In this document: one piece after another, positions 21,028 through 31,741 of the stretch
Layout: each line of letters opens with the position of its first letter
Position numbering within the stretch: position 1 is the stretch's first letter
From: Macrostomum hystrix
Lineage: Eukaryota > Platyhelminthes > Macrostomidae
Assembly: GCA_950097015.1 (NCBI GenBank)
Contig: CATNEN010000039.1
Coordinates: 13,796,501-13,860,500 of the forward strand
DNA length: 64,000 bases
Direction of reading: 5' to 3'
The notes under the pieces: model-generated
The model's input: the letters and a program-made list of their open reading frames with translations, nothing else
What the model was told of the DNA's origin: nothing
Databases searched by the model: none
Position numbers and translations under genes: made by a program

Positions 21028-22695
21028 AATATAGGATTTTTCGTTAGATTTCATAAAATAGCCATTTGATTTCGTCCATAGAAGTTGGCAGCACGGCCAT
21101 AAAGTCTATAGCAATATAGTGCGCTGTTTTCCGATCGAATTCATAACTTTGCCACTTCGTTTCGACATACCCAGTAGAAAGGCAACAGAAAAGTCGCTGC
21201 GCTTGTCCAGTGTACAGAAAGAATTGTTAAAAACAGAAAGCTGTGTAATTAAGTCACATGAGGAAGTAGACAGTTGCAACAGTGAAATCAGTTATGTCCG
21301 CCACAGTTAATGCTCGTTCGCTGCAACAAGCTACAAATTTCACATTATCTGCTGCTCATTGATGCACAGGGGCAGAAACCGCATCACATGTCGTTCCCAG
21401 GCAAGGCACTTCGCGGCGGAAATTTCCTCTAGTGCAACGTAGCGGCAGCGGAAAAGCACCATGAGTCTCCACTGCGTTAGGTTGATGCCATCAGGCGGAT
21501 TGCTAAGTTCCTGTTGAAGCTCAGGTGTTGCTAGCTGGCGTATTAGCGATGCCTTGAGACAACTGTAAGCCTGCTCCGCGGTGTTAAGAAATGGAGAGTA
21601 CGGTGGCAGAGTTCGCAGTTGAATACGATTGGCCAGCTGTTGTGGAACCTGTGCATTGCCATGAGCCACTGGTCCCATCCATGATGACAACGCATTGCTG
21701 TCCCTGTTGCAAATTCGGTTCGATTGCTTCAAAAATTCGCACCACGAACTGCCGGAACGTCTGTGCATTCAGGGTTCTATCCAGAAAGTCGGAACAAACG
21801 ACTCCACGTGCAGAAGAGATCGCCAAAAGCACAGAGGCCATCGCTCCTCTCTGAGAATGAACGGGCCGTCGTACGCTTGTCCCTCTGCGGCTTCGTCCTT
21901 GTGATCGTCGGGTCAAGACGTGGAACCCTGACTCGTCCAGGAAAATAATCTCGGTTCCTTGGTCGAGATTTAGAAACCAGGTGGCAAACTCCCTTCTGCG
22001 TTGGATGTTTTCTGGTGTGTTACGAGACACCGTGACGTCCGCATCTTTGCACATTTGCTTCAGCGTGATCAATTGTGCATCCAAGTAGCGCGAGATGGTA
22101 CTGAGACCAATATCGACAGCATGCGTCGTGTGCAGTTTCGCCTTTATCTCCTTTAATGTCAACATTGGATTGTCTTCTATGTCAGAAACGAGTTCTTGTA
22201 CGATTGGATCGGCCAGCTTCTTAGGATTGTTTCCTCCTTTCGGCAGCTTGTCGATGCGCCCAGTCTCTTCGTACACCTTCACTATGGAATACACTGTCTG
22301 TTTGTTGATGTTGAGCCATCGCGCTATGTCCGTCACTTTCTCACCCCTGTTCATTGCTTCAATGACAAGATGCCTTCTGTCGTTTCCAATGGACGCGTAT
22401 GCAGCCATTTTTAGGCACACAAGGAATGTGACTGTTGCCCAGGAAGAGGACACGTTCATATAGGCTTTTCATTTCTATGAGAGGTTTGGCCATAGATATT
22501 CACCCACTGATATCCCAGCCCCCTCTGGCAGTGTTTGAGTCACTCCGCGCGTCAAGTCGAAATGAAGTGGCAAAGTTATGAATTCAATCGGAAAACAGCG
22601 CGCTTTATTGCCATAGACTTTGTGGCCGCGCTGCCGACTTCTATGGACGAAATCAAATGACCATTTTATAGAAATCAAACGAAAAATCCTATATT
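21028..22695 (-). mobile_element. Tc1/mariner-like transposon with long TIRs
   Basis: Element of about 1.67 kb bounded by terminal inverted repeats of about 140 bp (21028-21167 and 22554-22695), both opening with aatataggatttttcg and ending near gccacttc-tttcgac. The arms are about 90% identical by eye. The outer TATA is compatible with a TA target duplication. It holds one transposase frame on the minus strand. Confidence 0.85.
21340..22459 (-). pseudogene. Tc1/mariner (IS630 superfamily) transposase, frameshifted
   Basis: The N-terminal part has helix-turn-helix segments (VTDIARWLNINKQTVYSIVK). The DDE catalytic core follows: first Asp in IIFLDESGFH, second in CVVIMDG, third acidic residue in PYSPFLNTAEQAYSCL. 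The frame is open from 22459 to about 21675 and then continues in the next frame to 21340. The shift falls at a G-run (CCC on the plus strand at 21674-21676), consistent with one inserted base just after the second Asp. The likely start is ATG 22408. The long TIRs are still similar, so the copy is fairly young. A related broken transposase lies at 59603-60405. Confidence 0.85.
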
Positions 22696-22699
22696 TGGA

Positions 22700-23372
22700 G
22701 TGCTGTAAGCTCAAATTTTGCGGTTTTTTCCATAGACAATAAAAAATATCGAAAAAACAAGCTTCGAAAAAGACGACATTACCGAGTATGCTGACTGAGT
22801 GGTGTCGTCTTGCTTAAAAGTAGAAATATTTTGGCTGCCTTGACAAATTTAGGCATCATGCTCGCATAATAGCTAATGAAAAAAGAGTTGCCATAAAAAT
22901 TTTTGCGTGTTGATTGTGAGTGACATATCTAGTTATTTTAGTATCTAAGACCTAACTTTAGCGCACTTTGCACCACAGATTATATATCCTACAGACGTGT
23001 CAAGCAAAATTAATCCGCCCGCGAAAAACCAGAGGTTTGGCCTCTTCTGATAGACACTTCTGCTGCTGCTGAACTACGAGTATATTCACAACAGTTCAAG
23101 CTGACTCAACAGTTTTAAAGTTTACAAACACGATAGCTTGGGTAAACAGCTCGCAGACAATTAGTCTATGGCCAAAAGGGTGGGGTTTTCGTAGCAGCTA
23201 GAGCGGAAATTCCCGCAAACTAAAACGGGGTGAGTGACACACAAGAGTATATAACGTTTAAATCTGTGCTCTGCACAGCAGTGTCAATAATGTCTATGGC
23301 CGTTCTCAAAATTAGAGGGTACGTAGTTTGTTTCTTACAAACGGAGATATGTCAATGTGTCCAATCGGCGCT
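22700..23372. other. Intergenic region between mariner element and LamG copy B
   Basis: No gene seen. Several gtctatgg/ccatagac words occur (22611, 22731, 23164 and 23290). A stretch at 23164 (tctatggccaaaagggtg) resembles one at 60360 (tctatggtcgaaagggtg), which suggests scattered transposon ends. Confidence 0.4.
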
Positions 23373-23530
23373 CGCTGATTGGGTGTAAACACCCACCCCA
23401 GGCACCCACCCCTCCGCTTTTAGCTGGGTTGTATTTCAGCCGGCACCCCCGTGCTGCCCAGCCTTGTCTCTTCGCGCTGCGTGGTGTGAAATTTTTTGGC
23501 CTGGGAGTGTGGTGTTTAGGCCCAATCACA
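23373..23530. repeat. Imperfect inverted repeat
   Basis: Arms of about 30 bp: gctgattgggtgtaaacacc near 23373-23403, answered in reverse complement by gtggtgtttaggcccaatca near 23507-23530. The loop is GC-rich. It could be a small MITE or a hairpin; no target duplication was recognised. Confidence 0.5.
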
Positions 23531-23787
23531 ATGGCCAAAGCAAAAACCATGGGGTCGTTTATTATCCAGGAAAAGCAAATGAAATTCAATAAACGAGTAA
23601 GACCACTTCCATCCGTTGACCTCTGACCGAGGCATAGCTTAGTAACAATAAGGCTTAACTACAAAAATAATTTAAGATGTGACAACGTTCTAAACAGAAG
23701 CGTAGCGAAAAAAGTGAAACCATGTGTCAAACAGAAGGTGCGGTCGATCGATGATCTGATAGTAAGTACTGCTTAATAGTCTAGCAG

Positions 23788-24912
23788 TCAGCCAATCAGA
23801 GCAAAGAAGTCGCGAATCTCGGCCTCGGTCATGCTGACGTTAGCTAAGGCAAGAGCTCGAATTGACCCTTTCAACATAAAGTTTCTAGGACTGTCAATGC
23901 GCATTCCGAGATACATGCAGGCTGTTGTGTCGATCACATTACAGGTCAATAAGTCAAGATTTTGTGTTATGCCAACTCTAGGTAGGAAGGATCCTGAAGC
24001 AAAGAAATCATAGACGCTCCCACTGATGGTGAAGCCGATGTTCAACCATTCGCTTGAGTTAGCCGACAGAGTTGACCCTGGTGTAAAAAGAAAGTTTACC
24101 TTGACTCCAGTGATTCTGTTCACTCTAGCATAGAGTACTCGAGGGACGTTGAACTCCCATAAATGAATCCCATATCCAGAAAATGCTCCCAGTGATTCGC
24201 AGCTCGTCATTTCGAAGAACGGCTGCACCTGCGGCTGCCGCTTGAGCCTCAGCAGCCAGGTGAGGCCGGTGGTGAAGCTGATGCTGGACTTGTTCAGCAC
24301 TGCATAGGCTGCTGAGCCATCGAACACAGCGCCTTCGCTGCTCCACTGAACAGCCACTGGGTGCAGGCGGTTCGTGTCCTCATCGGCCTGGCACACCAGG
24401 TTCTCCAGTCTGCTCACCTCACCTGCCAGCCACAAATTGCTGAGCTTGGCGCTGATTAGCCGGTGATCGATTGGAAATCGGAAGAGCACGGAGCAGCTGG
24501 GCCACTTTCCGGTCGTCAGACTGCGACACACCGACTGGAAGATGAAGACGGAGCAGGTGCGGGCGAGATGGTCGAACTGCGCCACCAGAGCTCCGGTCGG
24601 CAGCTTCTCGTCGGCCGTCATCACGCAGTGAGCCTCCGTGACGACAGCGAATCGATGGACGGCAGCAGCAGCCGAGCTCTGGGGAGCGCAGCCCACATCC
24701 GGCCGCCTCCAGACGGACACTCGGTTGACGATCAACGCGTCGCAATGGGCCAGCGCGACGGCGATGCTCAGGAATGCGACAGTCACAAAACTACTGATTG
24801 GCACTGAAACAATTCAACAATACTTATGGAATTCCAAGAAGAACTCTCAGAGTGTCAGATGTATTCAAGTCAAAGTATGGATATTGTGCCCGTCGGTTTT
24901 ACCTTCGGTCAT
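23788..24912 (-). CDS. Secreted LamG-like domain protein, copy B
   Basis: Two coding exons: 24912-24903 and 24803-23788, joined over a 99-bp intron, 341 aa, the same architecture and length as copy A. Over the first ~196 residues of exon 2 only four residues differ from copy A (I/T, I/V, T/A, T/I). After QPQVQPFFE the two proteins are aligned but mostly different: copy B has YGIHLWEFN, EWLNIGF, YLGMRIDSP and ALANVSMTEAEIRDFFALIG. Signal peptide and jellyroll pattern are kept. The near-identical part extends about 180 bp upstream of the ATG. Function is unknown. Likely a tandem duplicate with either gene conversion of the 5' half or diversification of the 3' half. Confidence 0.8.
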
Positions 24913-25406
24913 TGTGCGAGCTAGCCGTTAACTGCAGGAGGTTGGTTTCTAAGAGTCGAATCGTTTTTTTGTGATGGAACAGCAGTAGCATTGTTTTTGA
25001 TACTCATATTTATCATATTTCTCTGCCACGTTTGCAATCGAAAAAATTGCCTCAAGAGGAGACAATTGCTATAGACTCGCAAACAACGCAGACAATTGTT
25101 TTGACTGACTGCATGCAGCTAGTTTATACAGTTTCAATGTGTAGCCCCTCGAAACAACGGTCGCAGGCGCAAAGCACCGGCTGAGTGTATTGACAGTTGT
25201 TGAGTTTTTTTACCATAGTTGGTTGGGTCCTTTTGGGTTCCTTATTGGGTGCTAATATCATGGCAGAGAACTCGATAAAAAAAATTGAAAACCCATTGTT
25301 TGTGAGAAAGCGTTACATTTTTTCTAGAAATTAGATAGGCACCTTTGTTTTAACTCACGACATTGCTTTTACAAGAAAGACTCGAAGCCCTCGAAAGTTG
25401 TTTAGT

Positions 25407-25412
25407 TTATTT
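25407..25412 (-). terminator. Candidate poly(A) signal for the 25.5-kb gene
   Basis: AATAAA on the minus strand, 131 bp past the stop codon at 25543. Confidence 0.5.
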
Positions 25413-25542
25413 TAGTATTTATATTAACATGTTAATTACTAAGGTATTATGGCCACCATTTCTGATCCTCATTTAGTTCGTCGGTTGTACGAATTTCTTG
25501 CACCATCTAGCTTCCACCACGAAGAGCTGGCAGAAGGCTTGG

Positions 25543-26360
25543 TCACTGCCCAGCCAATCGGAGTGCTTCAAGCTGCCACCGGGGACCCTCCTGGCCGTAG
25601 CGAGCGTGGGCGGCCAGAGTCACAGCTCTAGTTGGCAGTCCGCTGCCTAGCAACCAAACTTCCAGGCGGTCCGACGGTTGCAGCCCGGCTGCGTCAACAT
25701 CGGAGACCAAAACCTGCGAGCATGCACATTAATCCATTAAAGCTTTCGTTAATAAATTAGCTTTCGTTAATAAATGAACTTTCTTTAATAAATTAAATTT
25801 CTTTAATAAATTTACTTTCGTTAATAAATTAACTTTCGTTAAAAAATTAACTTTCGTTAAAAAATTAACTTTCGTTAATAAATAAACTTTCGTTAATAAA
25901 TAAACTTTCGTTAATAAATTAACTTTTGTTAATAAATTAGCTTTCGTTAATAAATGAACTTTCGTTAATAAATGAACTTTCGTTAATAAATGAACTTTCG
26001 TTAATAAATTAACTTTCGTTAATAAATGAACTTTCGTTAAATCGTTCCAAAGCCAACCTGTCGGTCATTCTTCACCAGTCGTCTGACACCGCCTCCTAGC
26101 TGTCTGCTCAGCGAGCGTTTCAGAGCTTCTAGGGCGCCTTCGCCGGCGTGGCCATAGAGGTCCACAGACAAGCGGTAGAAGTAGGGATGCGATTCGTCCA
26201 CTCGACGTACAAGCAAAGAAGAAAGCTTCGCCGAAGCAGGTGCAGGTGCCGCTGCAGACGGTAGGATATAGCAGCAGCAGCAGCAGCAGCAGCAGCAAAA
26301 GAAACCAAACGAACAGAGCGGTGACATGTGGCTGTCTTGTCTGGCGTTTCTCAGGCGCAT
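25543..26360 (-). CDS. Small protein of unknown family with a poly-Cys leader
   Basis: Two exons: 26360-26058 and 25713-25543, phase 0, 157 aa. The N-terminus has a hydrophobic run made of nine Cys encoded by a (TGC)n repeat (CTG/CAG tract at 26271-26297), then ILPSAAAPAPA, which looks like a signal peptide or membrane anchor. The mature part contains SHPYFYRLSVDLYGHAGEG, a basic Arg-rich segment LVKNDRQ at the exon junction, and RLEVWLLGSG followed by a C-terminal RWQLEALRLAG. I do not recognise the family. The codon order across the splice is smooth (KNDRQ to VLVSDVD), which supports the gene model. Another frame through the same repeat gives poly-Leu but no continuation, so it was not chosen. 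Confidence 0.6.
25735..26040. repeat. 18-bp minisatellite in the intron of the 25.5-kb gene
   Basis: About 17 copies of ttaactttcgttaataaa (AT-rich, 18 bp), filling almost the whole 344-bp intron and starting about 17 bp from the donor. Confidence 0.93.
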
Positions 26361-27144
26361 ATTTTGAGCACATTAAGTACTTTATAAATAAGAGAATCGA
26401 CTCACACCAAGCATAGCCCAGGTGTATAAATTCTGCTATCTCTATTTGCAACTTATCGAAGCAAGATTAGGTCTGTGTGTTCCTTACTCGTTACCAGCCA
26501 GAAAAAGCTACATTTGTTGGTCAATGAATAACCAGTGATCGCTAAAAGCTTTTAGTCGTTGTAAATCTAACAAACACGAGAATATTTATTAGAAATCGAT
26601 CTAAAAACAATCAATCAAATATTGAATTCGCTCATCTCGAAACATACGCACTCTTAGATACATCAGTTTATTTTACAGAATCGTAGTGACATTCAAAGTT
26701 AATCAAGGATAGACCACGGGAGTTTATATCAAACACCTACATTATTTGTTTTAAAATATTCAACCAATCGGCACGGAAATCCAAAATCACTAGCTAAAAT
26801 TTTCAGCTCGATCCGACAAAACAACATTCAGAATCACAAAACATCTATATAGTCGAGTTATTCAACATCAGTCGCAGTGATCTCAGCATACCCGTCACAA
26901 GGGTCCCCTTCATCACCGTCTGGAGCATCGGCGGCGACCGTCGGGACTTTTATACTAACGTCTATGCAGAGCAATGTTAGTTTCCTTGTCAGCAGGGTCT
27001 TCGACAAGAATCGGTGAATATCTCCACGATGCAAACGGCTTTGAATGTTGATCCTTCTATCTTAGAGCTATTGGAATAAGTAAAAGTTTGATGCATTTCA
27101 AATGACCTTTATAACAACAGTCGCAAGATTTACACGAAAGAAAC
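26361..27144. other. Intergenic region, no gene seen
   Basis: Lies between snapin's 3' end and the start of the 25.5-kb gene, all on the minus strand. AT-rich; no long frame, repeat or RNA gene recognised. Confidence 0.5.
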
Positions 27145-28689
27145 TCAGGACGCTGTCGTTGGCGCCAAAGCAGGCTCGCCCTTGATTTCAGTGTTCAGCC
27201 TGGCCTGCTCCTTCTGAATGCTGGCGTGCAGGCGGCCAAGCCGCTCTTGTGCGTTCTGGATGATGTTGTTAACCAGCATCACCCGGCGCTTCGCGTTGTT
27301 CAACTTTTTCACGTAAGCCTCTAAATCTACTGGGGCCGATTTCTCGTCCGCGATGGCACAGAGCAGTTCGGCCACAGAATCGATCTGAGCTCGCAGCTCG
27401 ATTTGACTCAGGCGCACCTGAGCAATTTGAAAATGTACTCGTAACTTACACTTGTAAGGCATTCAATGCCGAATTGTCCAACTGCAGTTCTCATCCATTA
27501 TGATTAATCAACAGATCCCAATACTTAATTGCAAAATACTGTTTTCCTATTTCAGTGAGAAGGGGATGTTTTCCCATCCTTCAGTGAGAAGGGGATGTTT
27601 TCCCATCTTTCAGTGAGAAGGGGGATGCTTTCCCATCCTTCAGTGAGAAGGGGATGTTTTCCCATCTTTCAGTGAGAAGGGGATGCTTTCCCATCCTTCA
27701 GTGAGAAGGGGATGTTTTCTCATCCTTCAGTGAGAAGGGGATGTTTTCTCATCCTTCAGTGAGAAGGGGATGTTTTCTCATCCTTCAGTGAGAAGGGGAT
27801 GTTTTCTCATCCTTCAGTGAGAAGGGGATGTTTTCCCATCCTTCAGTGAGAAGGGGATGTTTTCTCATCCTTCAGTGAGAAGGGGATGTTTTCTCATCCT
27901 TTAGTGAGAAGGGGATGTTTTCTCATCCTTCAGTGAGAAGGGGATGTTTTCTCATCCTTCAGTGAGAAGGGGATGTTTTCTCATCCTTCAGTGAGAAGGG
28001 GATGTTTTCCCTTCCTTCAGTGAGAAGGGGTTTTCCCATCCTCCAGTGAGAAGGGGATGTTTTCCCATCGTTCAGTGACAAGGGGATGAGGGGGTCGGTG
28101 GCAGAGCGGTTAACGCGTTTGCCACTCGCACCACAGTCCCTAAGTTCGATTCCACGGCGAGGCCACATTTATTTGGGGCGCAGCCGCGGAGAGAAGGCTT
28201 GGGGGCTTGTCGTACAATTTACGCCCTTGAGGGCCAACCTCCAAGGCACAGTTCGAGTGTACACTGCCTGACGATGAGAAAGTCAGGGCAGATGTACACA
28301 CCTGTGTGAGCGTATGCCTGCGTACGGTATCTGTGTGCGTGTGTGCTCAGGAGTCAGCGAAATGGGCAGAATTGCCTCCTCGCTGGCTGCGGGTCTAGTG
28401 TCACCAAACTATGTGTCATTGCCCGCAGCCCTCCTGCAATTATTATTATTATTATTATTTGACAAGGGGATGTTGTCCTATCCTTCAGTGAGAAGGCGCT
28501 GTTGTCCCATCCCTACTGGCTGTTCACAATCACCTGCGTGACCCTGTCGTCAATCTGTCTGACGGTGGGCTCCAGAAGTGACAGTAGGCCGTGAGTGAAC
28601 TGCTGACGGACCTCCAACTCTGACAGCTCTCTTGACGGCGCCTGGACTGTCGCCGCAGCAGTCTGCGAGTCTGACGCACTGCTAGCCAT
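27145..28689 (-). CDS. SNAPIN: Snapin (SNARE-associated, BLOC-1/BORC subunit)
   Basis: Two exons: 28689-28534 (ATG GCT AGC) and 27417-27145, joined in phase 0, 142 aa; the vertebrate protein is about the same size. Exon 1 gives an Ala/Ser-rich start, then GLLSLLEPTVRQIDDRVTQ. Exon 2 continues VRLSQIELRAQIDSVAELL and contains YVKKLNNAKRRVMLVNNI and QNAQERLGRL, the conserved snapin helices. Snapin is a small coiled-coil protein that binds SNAP-25 and is part of the BLOC-1 and BORC complexes for vesicle and lysosome trafficking. The intron holds a minisatellite with a SINE inserted in it. Confidence 0.93.
27550..28515. repeat. 29-bp minisatellite in the snapin intron
   Basis: About 18 copies of a 29-bp unit (core ccttcagtgagaaggggatg then ttttctcat) at 27550-28088. 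After the SINE at 28089-28459 the array resumes for one to two units up to 28515, next to the exon 1 donor. The SINE therefore landed inside an existing array. Confidence 0.93.
28089..28459 (+). mobile_element. tRNA-derived SINE, full-length copy with TSD
   Basis: Most complete copy of the family (371 bp): tRNA-like head with A box (tggcagagcggttaacgcg) and B box (gttcgattcc), body with two aggcacag/gtcagggcag blocks, ctcaggagtcagcg block, and a (tta)n tail. Flanked by the 13-bp target duplication tgacaaggggatg at 28076-28088 and 28460-28472. The duplicated site is itself one unit of the host minisatellite. RNA polymerase III promoter boxes are implied by the tRNA-like head. Confidence 0.93.
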
Positions 28690-29067
28690 GTTGATCTACA
28701 GCTGCTAATCTTTGTAGCTGTAAAACAAATGTGCAGAAGGCTCAGTGTACCGATATGTATAGAAAGCATTTATTCTAAAGTAGCTTGCATTTTTCGATTT
28801 ACCTAAGGCTAAATAGACAAATAAAGGTGAGCTGAACTTTAAAAGTAAAATTAGGGCGAAATGCACTATAAAAAATGGCAGATACACAATTGTATTTGTA
28901 TTTACAAAGTAGTTGTGCAACCAACATGCATGCAAGTTAATACCAACGCAACATCTGTGTGAATATGCTAAATAAAGATGTCCAACTACAAGAAAGCTAA
29001 GGGATTGTTTCAATAATGCCTCTAGATAAGCGCCTCATTATCAACAGTGGCTCATTGTGAGCAGTGC

Positions 29068-29073
29068 TTTATT
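29068..29073 (-). terminator. Candidate poly(A) signal beyond the 16-bp array
   Basis: AATAAA on the minus strand, the first seen downstream of the stop at 29532. It lies past the minisatellite, which would put the array in the 3' UTR. Confidence 0.45.
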
Positions 29074-29084
29074 ATGAGCCGAGA

Positions 29085-29525
29085 CGGAACAGGAAGTGAG
29101 CAGAATAGGAAGTGAGCAGAGAAGGAAGTGAGCAGAGGAGGAAGTGAGCAGAGAAGGAAGTGAGCAGAATAGGAAGTGAGCAGAGAAGGAAGTGAGCAGA
29201 GGATGAAGTGAGCAGAGTAGGAAGTGAGCAGAGAAGGAAGTGAGCAGAGAAGGAAGTGAGCAGAGAAGGAAGTGAGCAGAGAAGGAAGTGAGCAGAGAAG
29301 GAAGTGAGCAGAGAAGGAAGTGAGCAGAGAAGGAAGTGAGCAGAGAAGGAAGTGAGCAGAGAAGGAAGTGAGCAGAGAAGGAAGTGAGCAGAGGAGGAAG
29401 TGAGCAGAGAAGGAAGTGAGCAGAGAAGGAAGTGAGCAGAGGAGGAAGTGAGCAGAGAAGGAAGTGAGCAGAGGAGGAAGTGAGCAGAGTAGGAAGTGAG
29501 CAGAGAAGAAGTGAGCACAGTAGGA
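29085..29525. repeat. 16-bp minisatellite after a stop codon
   Basis: About 28 copies of aggaagtgagcagaga. It begins within about 10 bp of the TAG of the 29.5-kb gene. Long minus-strand open frames (148-163 codons) are artefacts of the stop-free unit. Confidence 0.95.
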
Positions 29526-29531
29526 AGCTCA

Positions 29532-29993
29532 CTAGTTCCCAGCCTTCCCAGTCCTCAGTCCCATTTCGTGCAGCTGCGCAAGCTGCTTATCTCGCATCAT
29601 CTGGCGCATCTGCTCTCGCCTTTCGTCCATCTCGACCTGCCTGTTAGCCAGCCAGGCGGCGTGGGCGGCGTCAGCCTCGGCCAGTTCCGTGACGCCGTAG
29701 TAGCCGATACGGCAGCGCCGACGCAGCTGATCGAAGCTCCAAGCCGCGGAGCCGGCGAAGGCGGCGAAGCACACCGGCCAGATCCAGTTGGCGGTGATTC
29801 GCCTCTGCCAGGCTGTCAGGTGCAGCCGGTAGCCCGGCCATTCCGGCTTAGTCACCCGCCTGTAGACCCGTCTGGCCAGTAGGAACAGCGGCACGCCAGG
29901 CGTCAGGGTCGAGACGGCGACTGAGGCGGCAGTGCAGCGATGGAAGGCTGACAGGCGTGGATCCTCCGGCTCAAGATTGTCCAGATTCTGCAT
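29532..29993 (-). CDS. Small membrane protein of unknown family
   Basis: Single open frame of 153 aa from ATG 29993. Two likely membrane segments: SVAVSTLTPGVPLFLLA (about residues 25-41) and WPVCFAAFAGSAAWSF (about 72-87). A basic loop lies between them and a charged, Met/Arg/Gln-rich C-terminal helix (VEMDERREQMRQMMRDKQLA) follows. I do not recognise the family; the small two-helix layout recalls mitochondrial inner-membrane proteins, but that is a guess. An AG acceptor-like site (cttgacccgcag) lies about 26 bp upstream of the ATG, so a 5' UTR exon may exist further right beyond the 32-bp array. Confidence 0.65.
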   Translation of the reverse strand: MQNLDNLEPEDPRLSAFHRCTAASVAVSTLTPGVPLFLLARRVYRRVTKPEWPGYRLHLTAWQRRITANWIWPVCFAAFAGSAAWSFDQLRRRCRIGYYGVTELAEADAAHAAWLANRQVEMDERREQMRQMMRDKQLAQLHEMGLRTGKAGN

Positions 29994-30049
29994 GACTCCG
30001 CAGTCCGATTCAATTGCTGCTGCGGGTCAAGGGAAAACGATAACTGTAT

Positions 30050-31010
30050 CATTGGGTCGGTGGATGGGTCAGCTGATTCTGATCTGGGTCGGTGGATGGG
30101 TCAGCTGATTCTGTTCTGGGTCGGTGGATGGGTCAGCTGATTCTGATCTGGGTCAGTGGATAGGCCAGCTGATTCTGATCTGAGTCAGCGGATGGGTCAG
30201 CTGATTCTAATTAGGGTCAGTGGATGGGTCACCCAATTCTGATTTGGGTCAGTGGATGGGTCAGCTGATTCTGATCTGGGTAAGTAGATGGGTCAGCTGA
30301 TTCTGATCTGGGTCAGTGGATGGGTCAGCTGATTCTGATCTGGGTCAGTGGATAGGCCAGCTGATTCTGATCTGAGTCAGCGGATGGGTCAGCTGATTCT
30401 AATTAGGGTCAGTGGATGGGTCAGCAGATTCTGATCTGGGTAAGTGGATGGGTCACCTAATTCTGATCTGGGTCAGTAAATCACCTAATTGTAATCTGGG
30501 TCAGCTGATTCTGATCTGGGTCAGTGGATTGGTCACCTAACTCTAATCTGGGTCAGTGGATGGGTCAGCTGATTCTGATCTGGATCAGTGGATGGGTCAG
30601 CAGATTCTGAACCGGGTCAACGGATGGGTCAGCTGATTCTAATTAGGGTCAGTGAATGGGTCACCTAATTCTGATTTGGGTCAGTGAATGGGTCAGCTGA
30701 TTCTGATCTGGGTCAGTGGATGGGTCAGCTGATTCTGATCTGGGTCAGTGAATGGGTCACCTAATTCTGATTTGGGTCAGTGAATGGGTCAGCTGATTCT
30801 GATCTGGGTCAGTGGATGGGTCAGCTGATTCTGATCTGGGTCAGTGGATGGGTCAGCTAATTCTGATTTGGGCCAGTGGATGGGTCAGCTAATTCTGATC
30901 TGGGTCAGTGGATGGGTCAGCTGATTCTGATTTGGGCCAGTGGATGGGTCAGCTGATTCTGATCTGGGTCAACGGATGGGCCAGCAGGTTCTGATCCCTG
31001 ACTCTGGGTC
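30050..31010. repeat. 32-bp minisatellite
   Basis: About 30 copies of a 32-bp unit (core gatgggtcagctgattctga then tctgggtcagtg). It lies upstream of the 29.5-kb gene; each unit carries two ctgac motifs on the minus strand. A block of about 210 bp (30150-30240 and again 30340-30420) recurs, showing duplication inside the array. Confidence 0.93.
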
Positions 31011-31019
31011 AATAGATAA

Positions 31020-31741
31020 GTCAAGTATTTCTCATGCTTGTCAAGGGCTATGTTAACTTGAGTGTCCCATAATTATAATAATATGAAAATTGGCAGCAGA
31101 AAAATAAAACAGCCTTTATAAAAATGAAGCTGAACAGATGTCCACTGTGTTTGTATTTCTGTTTCATAGTTAACTGCATTTTTGCGCTGAAATCGATATG
31201 GAAATAAAATCAAACTTTTAAGAGCTTTTTTAAAGAAAAAAAAAGTTACTATCCTTAATTTTCGCGAATATAGTTTCTAAGCTGACCAAAAAATGCCATA
31301 CTTACCTCTGATGAGTAAGAAAATTTCATTTTTAATTTTAACTTACATTAGCACGATATTAAAAAGGGAACAATAAATAATAATTGCAACACAAAAATTT
31401 AAACTGCAACACCGGATACAGCGATGTGAGCTAGATTAGCACAAATGTGTTTGTTAATTTGTTAAGACCACAGGGGGGTATTTTAAATACCTGCATTTTT
31501 ATGTACTTTGTATTTTTTATGTATTATGTATTTTCGTCAAAACTCTTATTGCACGATGCGATGATATTGATTCAGTTGGTGGACTTACACGAAAATCGGT
31601 CATTCGGTTTGGGAGCCATCGCTGAAGTAGGTAGGCAGTGGGTATTTGAAACATCCCTGTGGTCATTCCCCAGGCGGGGAATAGCACGACAAATACTACT
31701 GAGTCATATAAGTAGACAGTCGCAGATTATTTTCAAATCTA
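31020..31741. other. Intergenic region, no gene seen
   Basis: AT-rich DNA between the 32-bp array and the end of NUP205. No coding frame or repeat is supported. Confidence 0.5.

Noticed and set aside
25449-25631. 60-codon plus-strand frame starting with ATG
   Set aside because: Lies opposite the last exon of the better supported minus-strand gene and matches nothing recognised.
26065-26451. Poly-Leu leader protein on the minus strand
   Set aside because: Alternative frame over the CAG tract; it does not join the downstream exon in phase.
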